This document shows, piece after piece, positions 35,039-44,017 of a stretch of 64,000 nt of DNA; the stretch's first letter is position 1; the number at the start of each line of letters is the position of its first letter. This DNA is from CAZYAK01 sp964403335 (GTDB taxonomy: Bacteria > Patescibacteriota > Gracilibacteria > Peribacterales > Peribacteraceae), in contig CAYOFI010000001.1 of the NCBI GenBank assembly GCA_964403335.1, positions 62,001-126,000 of the forward strand, written 5' to 3'. The notes under the pieces are model-generated. The model had not been told where the DNA came from. It did no database searches and worked only from the letters and a program-made list of their open reading frames with translations. Made by a program: the position numbers and the translations under genes.

Positions 35039-35434
35039 TCAGAGCTTCTTCACCGAGTCCGTCACGGAGAAGATGCCCTCGATGGCGTATTTCTGCCAGT
35101 GGTCGGAACTGAGCATTTCAACGGGTGTGATCAGACCGTTGGCGGTGAAGCGGTCGCCGCTTTGCAGATTCGGGTTGTTTTGCGACATCAGGGAAAAATC
35201 CAGCGCGTAGTATTCGCCCGTATCGGTCTTCATGCCGATCGCACATTCCATGGTTTGCGGGCCGGACGTGTCGGCGTGCGGCAGACAGACGTGCGTGCCC
35301 GTGAGCGTTCCGCGGTAGGACACGATGTCGTTCCCGTCCCCCTGTTTTTCGTGATAGATATACGCGTTGTACGCATAGAATCCGCCCACAAGCACGATTA
35401 CCGTGATGCCGATGATGAGGAGAGCTTTTTTCAT
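35039..35434 (-). CDS. Membrane-anchored extracytoplasmic protein
   Basis: One N-terminal helix (ALLIIGITVIVLVGGFYAY) and a soluble region with two Cys (THVCLPH and TMECAIG), probably a beta fold of the OB type. A TATACT box lies exactly 6 nt before the ATG. Proteins of this plan are common in small-genome bacteria and uncharacterised. The 3' end is 2 nt from the end of the convergent dehydrogenase gene. Confidence 0.7.
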   Translation of the reverse strand: MKKALLIIGITVIVLVGGFYAYNAYIYHEKQGDGNDIVSYRGTLTGTHVCLPHADTSGPQTMECAIGMKTDTGEYYALDFSLMSQNNPNLQSGDRFTANGLITPVEMLSSDHWQKYAIEGIFSVTDSVKKL

Positions 35435-35474
35435 ACAGAGAGTATACGGATGACGGGCGGATTCGTTACACGGA

Positions 35475-36785
35475 TCAGAGTGCGCACTCTCCATGACTGC
35501 ATCGCACGCGCCTGCGCGAGACGCGCTTGTAGACGCGTTCGCCGATCCACGCGACGCCGGGCAGATACAGGAACGGCGCGAGCGGCCACAGGACCGGCAA
35601 ATTCCATGTAAGGGCGCGGAACGCACGGAATGCTTTGAAGGTGCGGCCGTCTGGAAGGCGAATATGCATCGCTTTATCCAAATCTTTGAACTGCAAATCC
35701 GGCGCGACCGCGGCGCGCGCTTTGGCGTCGTGGTAATCGACGATGCGCAAGCGGCGCAGATTGTCGGTCATCAGCAACGTGAAGACGCTTTTCGTGCAGA
35801 ATCCGCAATGGCTGTCGTACAGCACGGCGATTTTTCCGCGCCGTCCCCGGTTGAAAAACTTGCGCACGCGCTCGAAATCTTCCCCCTGCAGCAGTCCGAT
35901 GAGCCCCGCGGTCATCGCCGGAAAGAACACGCCCACGCGCATCAAGCGGTCGATCATCAAGTGAAACAGAATGCCCCAGCCGATCAGCAATCTCCGCAGT
36001 CCGCCTTTCCGCACAACCGGAAGCAGATCGATGAACGGTTGCGGAATGAGCAGCAGAAGCCATGCAGTTTCATACGCCAGAGCGCCGTAGGTCAGGGCGG
36101 TCGAGTGCGCACTGAGCACGTCCGCAATCGGTCCGAGTACGCGGCTGTATGAGGGATGTTGCAGCATGGAAGGAATGGCCGTGCCGAACTTCCAGGTATC
36201 ACTTAACAACTTGCTCCACACGGACATCACATACATCACGATCATCTGCCACAGCAGCAACCGCCACGGCCACATGGGCATCCGGAGAACCGGCAAGAGT
36301 TTGCGATGTGTTTTCCAGTGCGCCCATTGAGCGCGGTATCGTGCGAGCGAAAGTGATTCAATTCCCGGGGCGATCATCAACAAAAATCCGAGCAGACGTA
36401 AGACCGTGTCTCCGCCGGAGAAGGGAAACGGATTGCGCTCATGAAAAGTGAAGAGCAGAAGAACGGACGCGATAGTGGAGAAGCGCGGGAATTTGCCGAT
36501 CAGCATCAGGACCAACACAACCAGCAGCGCGACGTACAGAAGCGTCACGCCCGTCGGGGAGGTCACCACATCAAGCAGCGAAAATTTCCAGTCCCAGCGC
36601 AGATATTTCGCTTCCAAATCCACCGGGAGAATGCCGGTATCCGCATACAGGCGGACCACATCGGGTGCTTGCAAGAGCATGCGGCCCAAGACGGTGGCGG
36701 CCCAGAGGATGCGCATCAATCCAAAAGACAGCGCCGCGCGCGGGGCGAAGAAGAATGCCTCAATGCGTTTCAGGATTGGCGTCAT
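35475..36785 (-). CDS. HTTM membrane protein fused to a DUF393 thiol-redox domain
   Basis: The N-terminal 310 residues form an HTTM-type (vitamin-K-carboxylase-like) membrane domain with about eight helices. The C-terminal 120 residues form a DUF393 (DCC family) domain with YDSHCGFCTKS, a CxxC thiol-disulfide motif. Such fusions may couple a membrane oxidoreductase to a thiol carrier. Length 436 residues. The gene abuts a small partner gene (36786-37346) whose QWNLFSPDP motif is typical of HTTM partners. Confidence 0.87.
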   Translation of the reverse strand: MTPILKRIEAFFFAPRAALSFGLMRILWAATVLGRMLLQAPDVVRLYADTGILPVDLEAKYLRWDWKFSLLDVVTSPTGVTLLYVALLVVLVLMLIGKFPRFSTIASVLLLFTFHERNPFPFSGGDTVLRLLGFLLMIAPGIESLSLARYRAQWAHWKTHRKLLPVLRMPMWPWRLLLWQMIVMYVMSVWSKLLSDTWKFGTAIPSMLQHPSYSRVLGPIADVLSAHSTALTYGALAYETAWLLLLIPQPFIDLLPVVRKGGLRRLLIGWGILFHLMIDRLMRVGVFFPAMTAGLIGLLQGEDFERVRKFFNRGRRGKIAVLYDSHCGFCTKSVFTLLMTDNLRRLRIVDYHDAKARAAVAPDLQFKDLDKAMHIRLPDGRTFKAFRAFRALTWNLPVLWPLAPFLYLPGVAWIGERVYKRVSRRRVRCSHGECAL

Positions 36786-37346
36786 TTACGGATGGAAAAC
36801 GGGAGCAAGAGCGCTGTGTGCATCGCAATCGACGGTGACGCTCGTGAACGGCAGCCACGAAAGATCCGGCGGCTGGTAGTGCAAATTGGCGCGCGTGGGA
36901 ATGGGCAGATACGTATACCGGCCCTGGAGACTCAGGCGTGAACCAGGCGGCATGCCGAGCGGTTCACAGTATGCGGCGACGTAGCGCTTCAAAAGGGGAT
37001 CGACGGTTTCCGCCTCTTCATCTTCCCATTTGCTGAACATGGCGATTTCATCCGTCTTGCGCCACCAGCGGTACGTGGACGGCGTGAGCCTCAGGCGTGT
37101 TTGTCCGTCCGCCACAAGGCGATACTCCGTTACCCGGCGCTGGGGATCGGGCGAGAATAAATTCCATTGCTGCCATTGGCTGGTGGCAAGCACATAGGGA
37201 CGTGTCGTCGGCGCGACGGTTGAGCGGATCCATGACGCCACTTTGTCTTGGGCGGGATCCGGGATGGCATACGCGGCCACGGCAACCATGTGCCATACGC
37301 AAAAGAGGATGATGGCGGGGCGGACGATGGCACGGGAAAGATGCAC
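36786..37346 (-). CDS. HTTM-partner membrane protein
   Basis: An N-terminal helix (AIILFCVWHMVAVAAYAI) is followed by a soluble domain beginning with QWQQWNLFSPDPQRRV. That tract is a hallmark of proteins encoded beside HTTM proteins. The stop abuts the start of the HTTM-DUF393 gene, indicating coupling. No enzymatic residues identified. Confidence 0.78.
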   Translation of the reverse strand: MHLSRAIVRPAIILFCVWHMVAVAAYAIPDPAQDKVASWIRSTVAPTTRPYVLATSQWQQWNLFSPDPQRRVTEYRLVADGQTRLRLTPSTYRWWRKTDEIAMFSKWEDEEAETVDPLLKRYVAAYCEPLGMPPGSRLSLQGRYTYLPIPTRANLHYQPPDLSWLPFTSVTVDCDAHSALAPVFHP

Positions 37347-37360
37347 GGCTCACATCTTAC

Positions 37361-37420
37361 CTTATGCCCCCACCCGGCCTCCCCCTGCCTGCCCTGAGCC
37401 GAGTCGAATGGGCGGGGGGA
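37361..37420. repeat. GC-rich dispersed-type repeat in an intergenic gap
   Basis: The gap between the HTTM partner and the TRM11-like gene holds runs of C and G around a core GCCCTGAGCCGAGTCGAATG. This core resembles a short repeat found in many unrelated bacterial genomes. The two ends are partly complementary (CCCCCACC and GGGCGGGGGG). No gene seen. Confidence 0.45.
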
Positions 37421-37441
37421 GGAGTAGAGGAAGGCTGTTTT

Positions 37442-38689
37442 TTAAAGTGGACGGAGGAGGACAATCTCCCGCCCCACGAATTGTTCCGGGCGGCGGTAGA
37501 GAAGCGAAGGCGTATCCAGAGCCGAGACGATATAGCGCGGCAACACGGGCTCGAATCCCAGTTTGGGGAGCTGCTTCCAGATCTTTTCCAACCGCGTCGC
37601 GCCTTTGGAGGCGTACCACACCGGCCATGTGCACACGAGCGGCACACCGGGCAAAGACTTGGCCACGTTTTCCAAAAATTTGTACTGCAGTTCTTCATTC
37701 TCCGATCGGTGCGCGGAGATTTCTTTCAGTGTCGGTCGTGCGCGGAGGTTGGGCCCAAGGCTGGTCTCCGTGACGATCACGTCCACGATCGTGTCCAACT
37801 CGAACGGTTTTTGCGCGTCTTGTTTCCATACTTTCGAGGGGACATCGGTCTTCAGAATATGTTCCTGTTTGCGGATCCACTCCAGATTTTTCAGGCACCC
37901 CGCCACGGCTTTCTCCGATTTATCGGATGCCAAGACGGCATAGCCGCGGAGCAATGCTTCCATGGGAATCACGCCCGTGCCGCAGAACGGATCAAACACC
38001 GTGAACGGCCGCGTCAGCACTTTCTTGCTTTTCGCTTTGGGGTCGGGGGGGAGTGCACGGGGGGCCGAACCTCCCGCAAGCCAGATGCCCAGGTTGAGCA
38101 TGATCTGCGCAAGCTTCGGCGGCAGCAATCCCACCGTGGTGTCGCGCACGGGCTTTTCCATATCGCGTTTGGTATACGCATCCACATCCTGCGCGTCGCG
38201 CGTGATGCCCACCCACAAATCATCTTTCCGCTTCACGATCGTCAGCTCCGCGCCATCTTTCCCGTTTAAGAGTCCCTGGCTGTGCAAGACGATGGAGAGT
38301 GCGGCTTTGCGTTCGTTCCCCACGTAGCGTGAGGGCTTGCCCATCTTCTTCAAGAGCTCCTTCGAGGACCGGTACAAGTTGTTCACATCGCGCGGGGAGA
38401 TGTGCACGGTGCGCAATCCAAACGTCACTTTCCCTTTCAGGTGTTTCACCTGGTCGACCAACATCTGCGGAACATCCTGCAGCTTGACCGACCCGTCAGA
38501 GATTTTCTCCGCAATCACAATCGTCCCGCCCAGGGTTTTCAACCACTCCGCGGGCAAAGGAGCGTCCGTCTCAAACAGCACGACGCTCTTTTCCAAAATG
38601 TCCGTAAACCGGAAGCCCGGCGCGGTAGCGCTGAGTTCGGCAAGGCTCAAGTGCGGCTGGTGTCCGATGAAGGCGGCATACGATGGCAC
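37442..38689 (-). CDS. TRM11/TrmG10-like tRNA (guanine-N2)-methyltransferase
   Basis: The N-terminal part (YAAFIGHQPHLSLAELSA) and a THUMP-like region lead to a Rossmann methyltransferase with motif I as DPFCGTGVIPMEALLRG. Motif IV, usually DPPYG in this family, reads TETSLGPNL. The predicted product methylates guanosine in tRNA. A GTG start at 38689 fits the family's N-terminus; it is preceded by TATCCT at 7 nt. The track to ATG at 38734 would add 15 residues without similarity. Confidence 0.8.
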   Translation of the reverse strand: MPSYAAFIGHQPHLSLAELSATAPGFRFTDILEKSVVLFETDAPLPAEWLKTLGGTIVIAEKISDGSVKLQDVPQMLVDQVKHLKGKVTFGLRTVHISPRDVNNLYRSSKELLKKMGKPSRYVGNERKAALSIVLHSQGLLNGKDGAELTIVKRKDDLWVGITRDAQDVDAYTKRDMEKPVRDTTVGLLPPKLAQIMLNLGIWLAGGSAPRALPPDPKAKSKKVLTRPFTVFDPFCGTGVIPMEALLRGYAVLASDKSEKAVAGCLKNLEWIRKQEHILKTDVPSKVWKQDAQKPFELDTIVDVIVTETSLGPNLRARPTLKEISAHRSENEELQYKFLENVAKSLPGVPLVCTWPVWYASKGATRLEKIWKQLPKLGFEPVLPRYIVSALDTPSLLYRRPEQFVGREIVLLRPL

Positions 38690-38746
38690 GGCTAGGAGGA
38701 TAGCGATGCTGTCATCCTTGTAAAGACGTCCCACGGGGACGTCTCG

Positions 38747-40165
38747 CTACTCGTGTGATCTTCGCTGTAACCACCCCTCTAGTAACATCACCGTCGCCAG
38801 CACCACCACCGGCACCAAATGCGCAACCCCTCGCGCGTATCCCGTCTGCATCAAGGCTTCGGAGGCCAGGCTGGTGAACAGGTACAGGAACGTCTGCGCG
38901 CCGAAGGCCAAGAGGAAAAAGATCGTCGGAATCAGGATGGGGGACGAGAACGCGGCACGCCACCGTATGAGCAGCAAGATGACGAAGAGCGGGAAGAGCA
39001 GCAGCCAGTTTCCTTCCAAAAACAGATTGATGAGGATGGCAAAGGGCACATCCTTGTGCCAGGAGACGGAGATGGCGCTGATGGAATGCGCGTTGCCGAA
39101 CACCAAGCCGTTCAGTTGTTTGTAGACGACCCACGGCCCCGCAATCAGCACGAGCATGACTGCCACCCAGATTCCCGTCATCACCACATCGCGCGTTTTG
39201 AACGTCGATCCTTTGCGCAGCATCCACGCGCAAACGAGAGTGACCAGCACCAAGAGGGGCGCGTAGAGCGCGAGCCCTTCGTTTTTTCCGACCGCGAGGA
39301 GCGCGATTCCCACGCCCGCCAAGCGCAGCAACGCCCAAGAAATGCGGCGATTTGCGCTATCTACTGCCATAAAGAGCACAGAAATAACGGCGAAGACGTG
39401 CGACGCGACGTAGACATCGGCATACGCATTCATGCCTTGTATGAGGAGCAACGGAAGAGAGGACAGCAGATACACACCCGTCAGCGCCCACGGAATTGAG
39501 GCGCGTCTGCGGATGGCGCAATACAGGAGAGTCAGACAACACACGTACCAAATGGCATGCAGGCCGTTACTGGCCGATTCATTCCAGCCGCCCGCAAGAT
39601 CCGTAATCCACACTTTCAACAGCGGCACGATGGGCGGATACGAACTGATGCCCGTGGGAGTCGTATCCGGCGGCAGCACCAGTTCTATCTGCTGCGCGTG
39701 GTAAAACACTTTGGCGCGGTAGTTCCAGTTGTCGATGGTGTCGTCGTAGTAGGTGGGCGTATGGAAGAGTGCGAATGCCGCTGCGGCTATTTTCACGATC
39801 GTCCAAACCATCAGCATCCCGATGATGATTTTTCCCCACAGCGGCAGCGGGGGACTGGGCGCCAGGACCGGAGTGCTGGTCACAGCGTCTGATGGTCTCT
39901 TTCTGCGCATCAGGAAACGGATCAGTGCACACGGCACGAGTATGGTCGCAAAGGCGATAGCAAAGCCCAGAAGATCCAAGCGCAGACCGAGCGTCACCTG
40001 CAGCAAGAACATCACGAACATCGTGGCCGTGATGCCGAAAATAATGCCGAGCGTTCCGCGTTCCAGCCGCGTCAGCACCGCGTCGCGCCCTTCCAGACAG
40101 CGCACCAAAAACCATCCGCAGAGTGCGGGAGGAACGAGGCCGAGGAGGACGAGGAGAAGAGGCAT
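38747..40165 (-). CDS. Large polytopic membrane protein, GT-C-like
   Basis: At least ten membrane helices and an extracytoplasmic loop after the fourth with HTPTYYDDTIDNWNYRAKVF are visible. The acidic DD and the general plan fit GT-C type (lipid-linked sugar) transferases such as those of the PMT/ArnT group. Catalytic function is not proven. Length 472 residues. It is 10 nt downstream of the 391-residue membrane protein (40176-41351), so the two are in one operon and may act together in envelope glycan synthesis. A short repeat-like block (38851-38874) is present within the gene. Confidence 0.7.
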   Translation of the reverse strand: MPLLLVLLGLVPPALCGWFLVRCLEGRDAVLTRLERGTLGIIFGITATMFVMFLLQVTLGLRLDLLGFAIAFATILVPCALIRFLMRRKRPSDAVTSTPVLAPSPPLPLWGKIIIGMLMVWTIVKIAAAAFALFHTPTYYDDTIDNWNYRAKVFYHAQQIELVLPPDTTPTGISSYPPIVPLLKVWITDLAGGWNESASNGLHAIWYVCCLTLLYCAIRRRASIPWALTGVYLLSSLPLLLIQGMNAYADVYVASHVFAVISVLFMAVDSANRRISWALLRLAGVGIALLAVGKNEGLALYAPLLVLVTLVCAWMLRKGSTFKTRDVVMTGIWVAVMLVLIAGPWVVYKQLNGLVFGNAHSISAISVSWHKDVPFAILINLFLEGNWLLLFPLFVILLLIRWRAAFSSPILIPTIFFLLAFGAQTFLYLFTSLASEALMQTGYARGVAHLVPVVVLATVMLLEGWLQRRSHE

Positions 40166-40175
40166 ACCGGAAAAA

Positions 40176-41351
40176 TCAGCCGCCGACGCGGAAGAGCAGC
40201 GACCCGTTCCCGAAGTCGCGCAGGACTTTGCCTGGCCGTGTCATGGGTTGGCCGTTAAAGAGCAACAAGGTGCCGCCGGACCCCACGACGATATCCGGCC
40301 GTTCAAAGATCAGCCACGTGTCGAGTGCATCGATGGGCTCCGTATCCGTTGCGGGCAGCGACGGGTACGTCAGGTAGCGGACCAATGCCCGCGCGGGAGT
40401 GTTCGGCTGCGGAAGAAACACAAAGCGCGGGGATTTCCGCAATTCCGGAAGGCTCAGTTCCACCACGTCATGCAGGTTCAAGGTGTTGCGGAACACGCGC
40501 TCGCCCGCGGGCTTGGACACAAAAGTGTCGTAATCGGTTTTCGCGTAACTGATGGTTTCCAGTCCCATGCGCAGATCAAATCCCAGCCACAGAACCGCAA
40601 AACCCAGAATAAAAACCGCGGCATGAAGAGGAAATCCCCAGAGCGTCCGTCCGCGCGAGCCCGGCTTGAACATCCACCACGCCCAGATGCCGATGGCCCA
40701 GAGGATGATGAGCGGCATCACAAAACGCCCCACCGACCAGCCCCGCGGCGGCGGCGTCAGGTTCCACAGATTTTCCGTCGCGAGCGGCGTGCGCGTCAGC
40801 ACGGGACCCCACAAAAAATTGATGCTGTACGGTTCGATGCGGTCGAATTTCCAGAAAGACTTCCACATCTCCGCCAATTGCTCGCCGATATTCCATCGCT
40901 TGAACGTGATTTTCTGCAGCCGGAAATCCGCTCCCGCGGGAATGACGAATCCGATATCCGCCGCCTGCGGATCCCACGTGCTGTAGTCCAGCATGTTCAG
41001 GCGCGCGGTGCTTTCACCTTGTTTGATGGGGACGCTGATTTGATAATACTGCTCCGGCTGCGCGCCCCGCGCGCGCCACACAAAATCGAGAGACAGCGCT
41101 TCCGCGGACACGGTGGTGATCTCCATCACCTGCACGCCGAACGGCGGGTCAAAGCGGCGGGCAAAGCGCCCCTCTTGCGACGCGCGGAAATGCAGTCCCT
41201 CCTGTTCGGGTTGCAGCACATCAAACTGCGTTGTATCCCACGACCCGGGCACCTGCGCCTTCGTAAAATCCCACGTCGCGGTTTGCATTGCCCACGTCGT
41301 CGCGGGAAACAGCAGGGCAAAAGCGAGGAGCGACAAACGCAGGGAGCGCAT
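40176..41351 (-). CDS. Secreted/membrane protein of unknown function, partner of the GT-C-like gene
   Basis: A signal peptide (ends near TWA) is followed by a beta-rich extracytoplasmic region of about 170 residues, two membrane helices (about residues 210-260), and a second soluble part with RPDIVVGSGGTLLLF. The gene has no recognised motif. Its stop is 10 nt before the GT-C-like start, suggesting a shared pathway. Confidence 0.65.
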   Translation of the reverse strand: MRSLRLSLLAFALLFPATTWAMQTATWDFTKAQVPGSWDTTQFDVLQPEQEGLHFRASQEGRFARRFDPPFGVQVMEITTVSAEALSLDFVWRARGAQPEQYYQISVPIKQGESTARLNMLDYSTWDPQAADIGFVIPAGADFRLQKITFKRWNIGEQLAEMWKSFWKFDRIEPYSINFLWGPVLTRTPLATENLWNLTPPPRGWSVGRFVMPLIILWAIGIWAWWMFKPGSRGRTLWGFPLHAAVFILGFAVLWLGFDLRMGLETISYAKTDYDTFVSKPAGERVFRNTLNLHDVVELSLPELRKSPRFVFLPQPNTPARALVRYLTYPSLPATDTEPIDALDTWLIFERPDIVVGSGGTLLLFNGQPMTRPGKVLRDFGNGSLLFRVGG

Positions 41352-41360
41352 TACTGGCTA

Positions 41361-41463
41361 TAGTAATTGAGAATGGAAAATTGAGAATGGAAAATTATGG
41401 CAGCAGCCCCGTAATCAGAGTTGCTTCCAAAATTTTCAATCTTCCATTCTCTATTTTCAATTT
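41361..41463. repeat. Inverted repeat of GAGAATGGAAAATT type
   Basis: On the left TAATTGAGAATGGAAAATTG repeats partly as GAGAATGGAAAATT. On the right the complementary string (AATCTTCCATTCTC and TTTTCAATT) ends inside the alaS stop region. The arms pair to form a long hairpin. Strings of this kind are dispersed in small-genome bacteria. The right arm supplies the TGA stop of alaS. Confidence 0.65.
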
Positions 41464-43298
41464 ACTTCACCAGCAACTTCAATCTCCGCCGGCCCGCCCG
41501 CAACAACCGCCTTGATGCGTCGCACTCCCGCGCTGGAGCTCTCTTCTTTCTGGATCTTGAAGCTCCCGAGCATCGAGGTCCGCGCCACATGCGGTCCGCC
41601 GCAGATTTCTTTGCTGAACACGCCTTTCGCGTCATCACCCATCACATACCCCTTCACCTCAGACGCGTATCGATCATCAAAGACTCCTATCGCGCCTTCA
41701 TTCTTGGCGCCTTCTACGGTCGTCAGATGGAACGCAATCGGTAAGTCTGCAGTGATCGCATCGTTCACCAGCTTCTCGACTTCTTTGATCTGCTCGGGCG
41801 TCATCTTCTCGGCATGGTTGAAATCGAAGCGCAGGCGCTCCGTCGTGATGTTGCTTCCTTTCTGCGACACATGCGTGCCCAACACTTTTTGCAGCGCCGC
41901 ATTCAACAGGTGAGTAGCCGTGTGCAATTTCGTCGTCTCGGCAGAGTGATCTGCGAGCCCGCCTGCGAACTTCTGAGCCGCACCAGCGCGGGACTTCGCT
42001 TGATGTTCCTCGAAGGCTTTTGTGAATCCGTCTTCATCGATCTTCAAACCGCGTTCTGCGGCCAGTTCTTTCGTGAGTTCGATGGGGAAGCCGTACGTGT
42101 CGTACAAATGGAACGCCGCCTGGCCGTCGATCATCGTTGTCGAAGCGTCCGCGGTCTTCTCGAAATGCTTGAGTCCTTCTTTCAGCGTGCGTCCGAACTG
42201 CTGCTCTTCTTTGCGGAGCACCTCGGTGATCTCCTCGTCTTTTTTCCGGAGCATCGGGTAGGCGTGCTCGGACTGCGCGATCACTTCCATCGCAACCGCG
42301 GACGCAAACGTGCCTTCAACATCGATAGACAACCGCATCGCGGAGCGGATGGCGCGGCGGATGATGCGGCGCAGCACGTAGCCTTGGTCGACATTCGCCG
42401 GCTGCACGCCGTCCATGATCATGAACGTCGCGGCTTTCAAGTGATCCGTAATGATGCGCATGTGGCGCGTGCGATCGCCCGGGCTCATCGTGTTGTCGTG
42501 AACCATGGAGTGCACGCGGCTCATGATCGGCTGCATGCGGTCGGTCTCGTACACGCTGCCGACGCCCTGCAGAACTTTCGCCACGCGCTCCAATCCCATT
42601 CCCGTATCCACGTTCTGCTGTGTGAGCGGTACAAACGTTCCATTCTCTTGCTTGTTGTATTGCATGAAGACGTCGTTCCAAATCTCCAGCCAGTTCGGAT
42701 CATCCGTTGCGGGATTCGATCCTGGTGGCGGCAGTTCACTCGGGCCGACCCAATAAAACATCTCCGTATCCGGGCCGCACGGACCGGTTTTCCCCGCCGG
42801 ACCCCACCAGTTTTTGGCTTTGGGCAGGAATCCGATGCGTTCTTTGGGAATGCCCATCTTGTGCCAATAGCCTGCGGATTCTTCATCGCGTGGTGCATCG
42901 CTGTCTCCTTCAAAACACGTCACCGCCAACATCTCCACGGGAATGCCCAGATACTTTTCACTCGTCAAAAATTCAAAGCTCATCGCGATCGCGCCCTCTT
43001 TAAAGTAATCACCCAAGCTCCAGTTGCCGAGCATTTCGAACATCGTCAGGTGAGATGCGTCGCCCACTTCGTCGATGTCTCCCGTCCGCACACATCGCTG
43101 CACATCGACGAGTCTCTTTCCTGCCGGATGTTTTTCACCAAGCAAATAGGGGACAAGCGGATGCATGCCTGCTGTCGTAAACAGCACGGTCGGATCGTTC
43201 TCGGGTACAAGCGGGGCGCCGGGAATGACGGCGTGTCCTTTGGACTTGAAGAAGTCCAAGTACATCTGGCGGATGGTGTCGGTGGAGAGGGGTTGCAT
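41457..43298 (-). CDS. alaS: Alanyl-tRNA synthetase, short form without C-Ala domain
   Basis: Class II motifs are clear: YLDFFKSKGH near the start, FTTAGMHPLVPYLLG, RCVRTGDIDEVG and the motif-3 region NVDTGMGLERV. The editing domain is present with HTATHLLNAAL and CGGPHV. The protein stops soon after, at about 613 residues, and lacks the DHHA1/C-Ala domain found in most bacteria (850-900 residues). Some reduced bacteria and Patescibacteria have such short forms. The start at 43298 gives MQPLSTDTIRQMYLDFF; an ATG 18 bases upstream is possible. The terminal codons overlap the adjacent repeat. Confidence 0.93.
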   Translation of the reverse strand: MQPLSTDTIRQMYLDFFKSKGHAVIPGAPLVPENDPTVLFTTAGMHPLVPYLLGEKHPAGKRLVDVQRCVRTGDIDEVGDASHLTMFEMLGNWSLGDYFKEGAIAMSFEFLTSEKYLGIPVEMLAVTCFEGDSDAPRDEESAGYWHKMGIPKERIGFLPKAKNWWGPAGKTGPCGPDTEMFYWVGPSELPPPGSNPATDDPNWLEIWNDVFMQYNKQENGTFVPLTQQNVDTGMGLERVAKVLQGVGSVYETDRMQPIMSRVHSMVHDNTMSPGDRTRHMRIITDHLKAATFMIMDGVQPANVDQGYVLRRIIRRAIRSAMRLSIDVEGTFASAVAMEVIAQSEHAYPMLRKKDEEITEVLRKEEQQFGRTLKEGLKHFEKTADASTTMIDGQAAFHLYDTYGFPIELTKELAAERGLKIDEDGFTKAFEEHQAKSRAGAAQKFAGGLADHSAETTKLHTATHLLNAALQKVLGTHVSQKGSNITTERLRFDFNHAEKMTPEQIKEVEKLVNDAITADLPIAFHLTTVEGAKNEGAIGVFDDRYASEVKGYVMGDDAKGVFSKEICGGPHVARTSMLGSFKIQKEESSSAGVRRIKAVVAGGPAEIEVAGEVN

Positions 43299-43468
43299 GG
43301 GGGCTGAGGATAGCAATTTGAGCGGCCAAATGCGATATCACCAATTTTGGTGCGGCAAGTGTATATGAATTTGGCGCTACCAGAAGCCAAATGCAAACAA
43401 TAGTGAACATTTTCATTGGAACCACGAAAAGAGCCATTATAGTGCCCCTACATTTCTCCCTTTTCCGT

Positions 43469-43951
43469 ATGACGCTCAATGAAGGCATGAACGAGGCACC
43501 TCAGAGCCCGACGCCGTTTTTTGAATGCGTCATGCCGTCACACGATACCCTCGCCTTTCGGAAGGAATTGGACAAGATTGAGACAGCTTTGAGCGACCAG
43601 GGACTGTCAGGACCCGATATCTTTTCAATCATCATGGCTTTGGAGGAAGCGGGCATCAATGGGATGAAGCACGGCAACAAATTGGATCCGACAAAAGTAA
43701 TGACTCTAAAACTGTTCTTGTATGCTGATAGAGTGGAAGCCACGGTCCAAGATGAGGGCGAAGGATTTGATCCTGAAGATGTCCCGGATCCCACGGACCC
43801 GGAAAATACCGGACGAGAGTGCGGGCGCGGTCTGTTGATGATGCGCCATTACATGAAAGAGGTGATTTATAGTGATAATGGAAGGAGAGTGTTCATGATG
43901 CGAAAACTGGTGGCTGACGAGCTGGGGGTGGTCATGAATAGCCTTTCCTAG
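43469..43951 (+). CDS. HATPase (anti-sigma-factor kinase-like) protein
   Basis: The RsbW/SpoIIAB-type ATPase pattern is present: ALEEAGINGMKHGNKLDPTK (N box), DEGEGFDPEDVPDP (G1) and GRGLLMMRHYM (G2). The 160 residues contain no dimerisation His. Such proteins bind or phosphorylate anti-anti-sigma factors. It lies 66 nt upstream of a sensor kinase gene, so the two may form one regulatory unit. Start is uncertain; an upstream ATG at 43391 would add 26 residues. Confidence 0.8.
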   Translation: MTLNEGMNEAPQSPTPFFECVMPSHDTLAFRKELDKIETALSDQGLSGPDIFSIIMALEEAGINGMKHGNKLDPTKVMTLKLFLYADRVEATVQDEGEGFDPEDVPDPTDPENTGRECGRGLLMMRHYMKEVIYSDNGRRVFMMRKLVADELGVVMNSLS

Positions 43952-44017
43952 CTGCACGGAGACAGTGGCTTTTGAGCGTGTTTTTTGGTATAATACCCAG
44001 AAACCCCAACACACACC

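Noticed and set aside
38851..38874. Insertion-type repeat inside the GT-C-like gene (AAGGCTTCGGAGGCCAGGCT)
   Set aside because: It resembles short repeats of small-genome bacteria, but only one copy is visible in the window and the reading frame is normal.
41814..43307. Plus-strand frame of nearly 500 residues opposite alaS
   Set aside because: alaS is unambiguous on the minus strand; the antisense translation is rich in Arg and His, as expected for a shadow.
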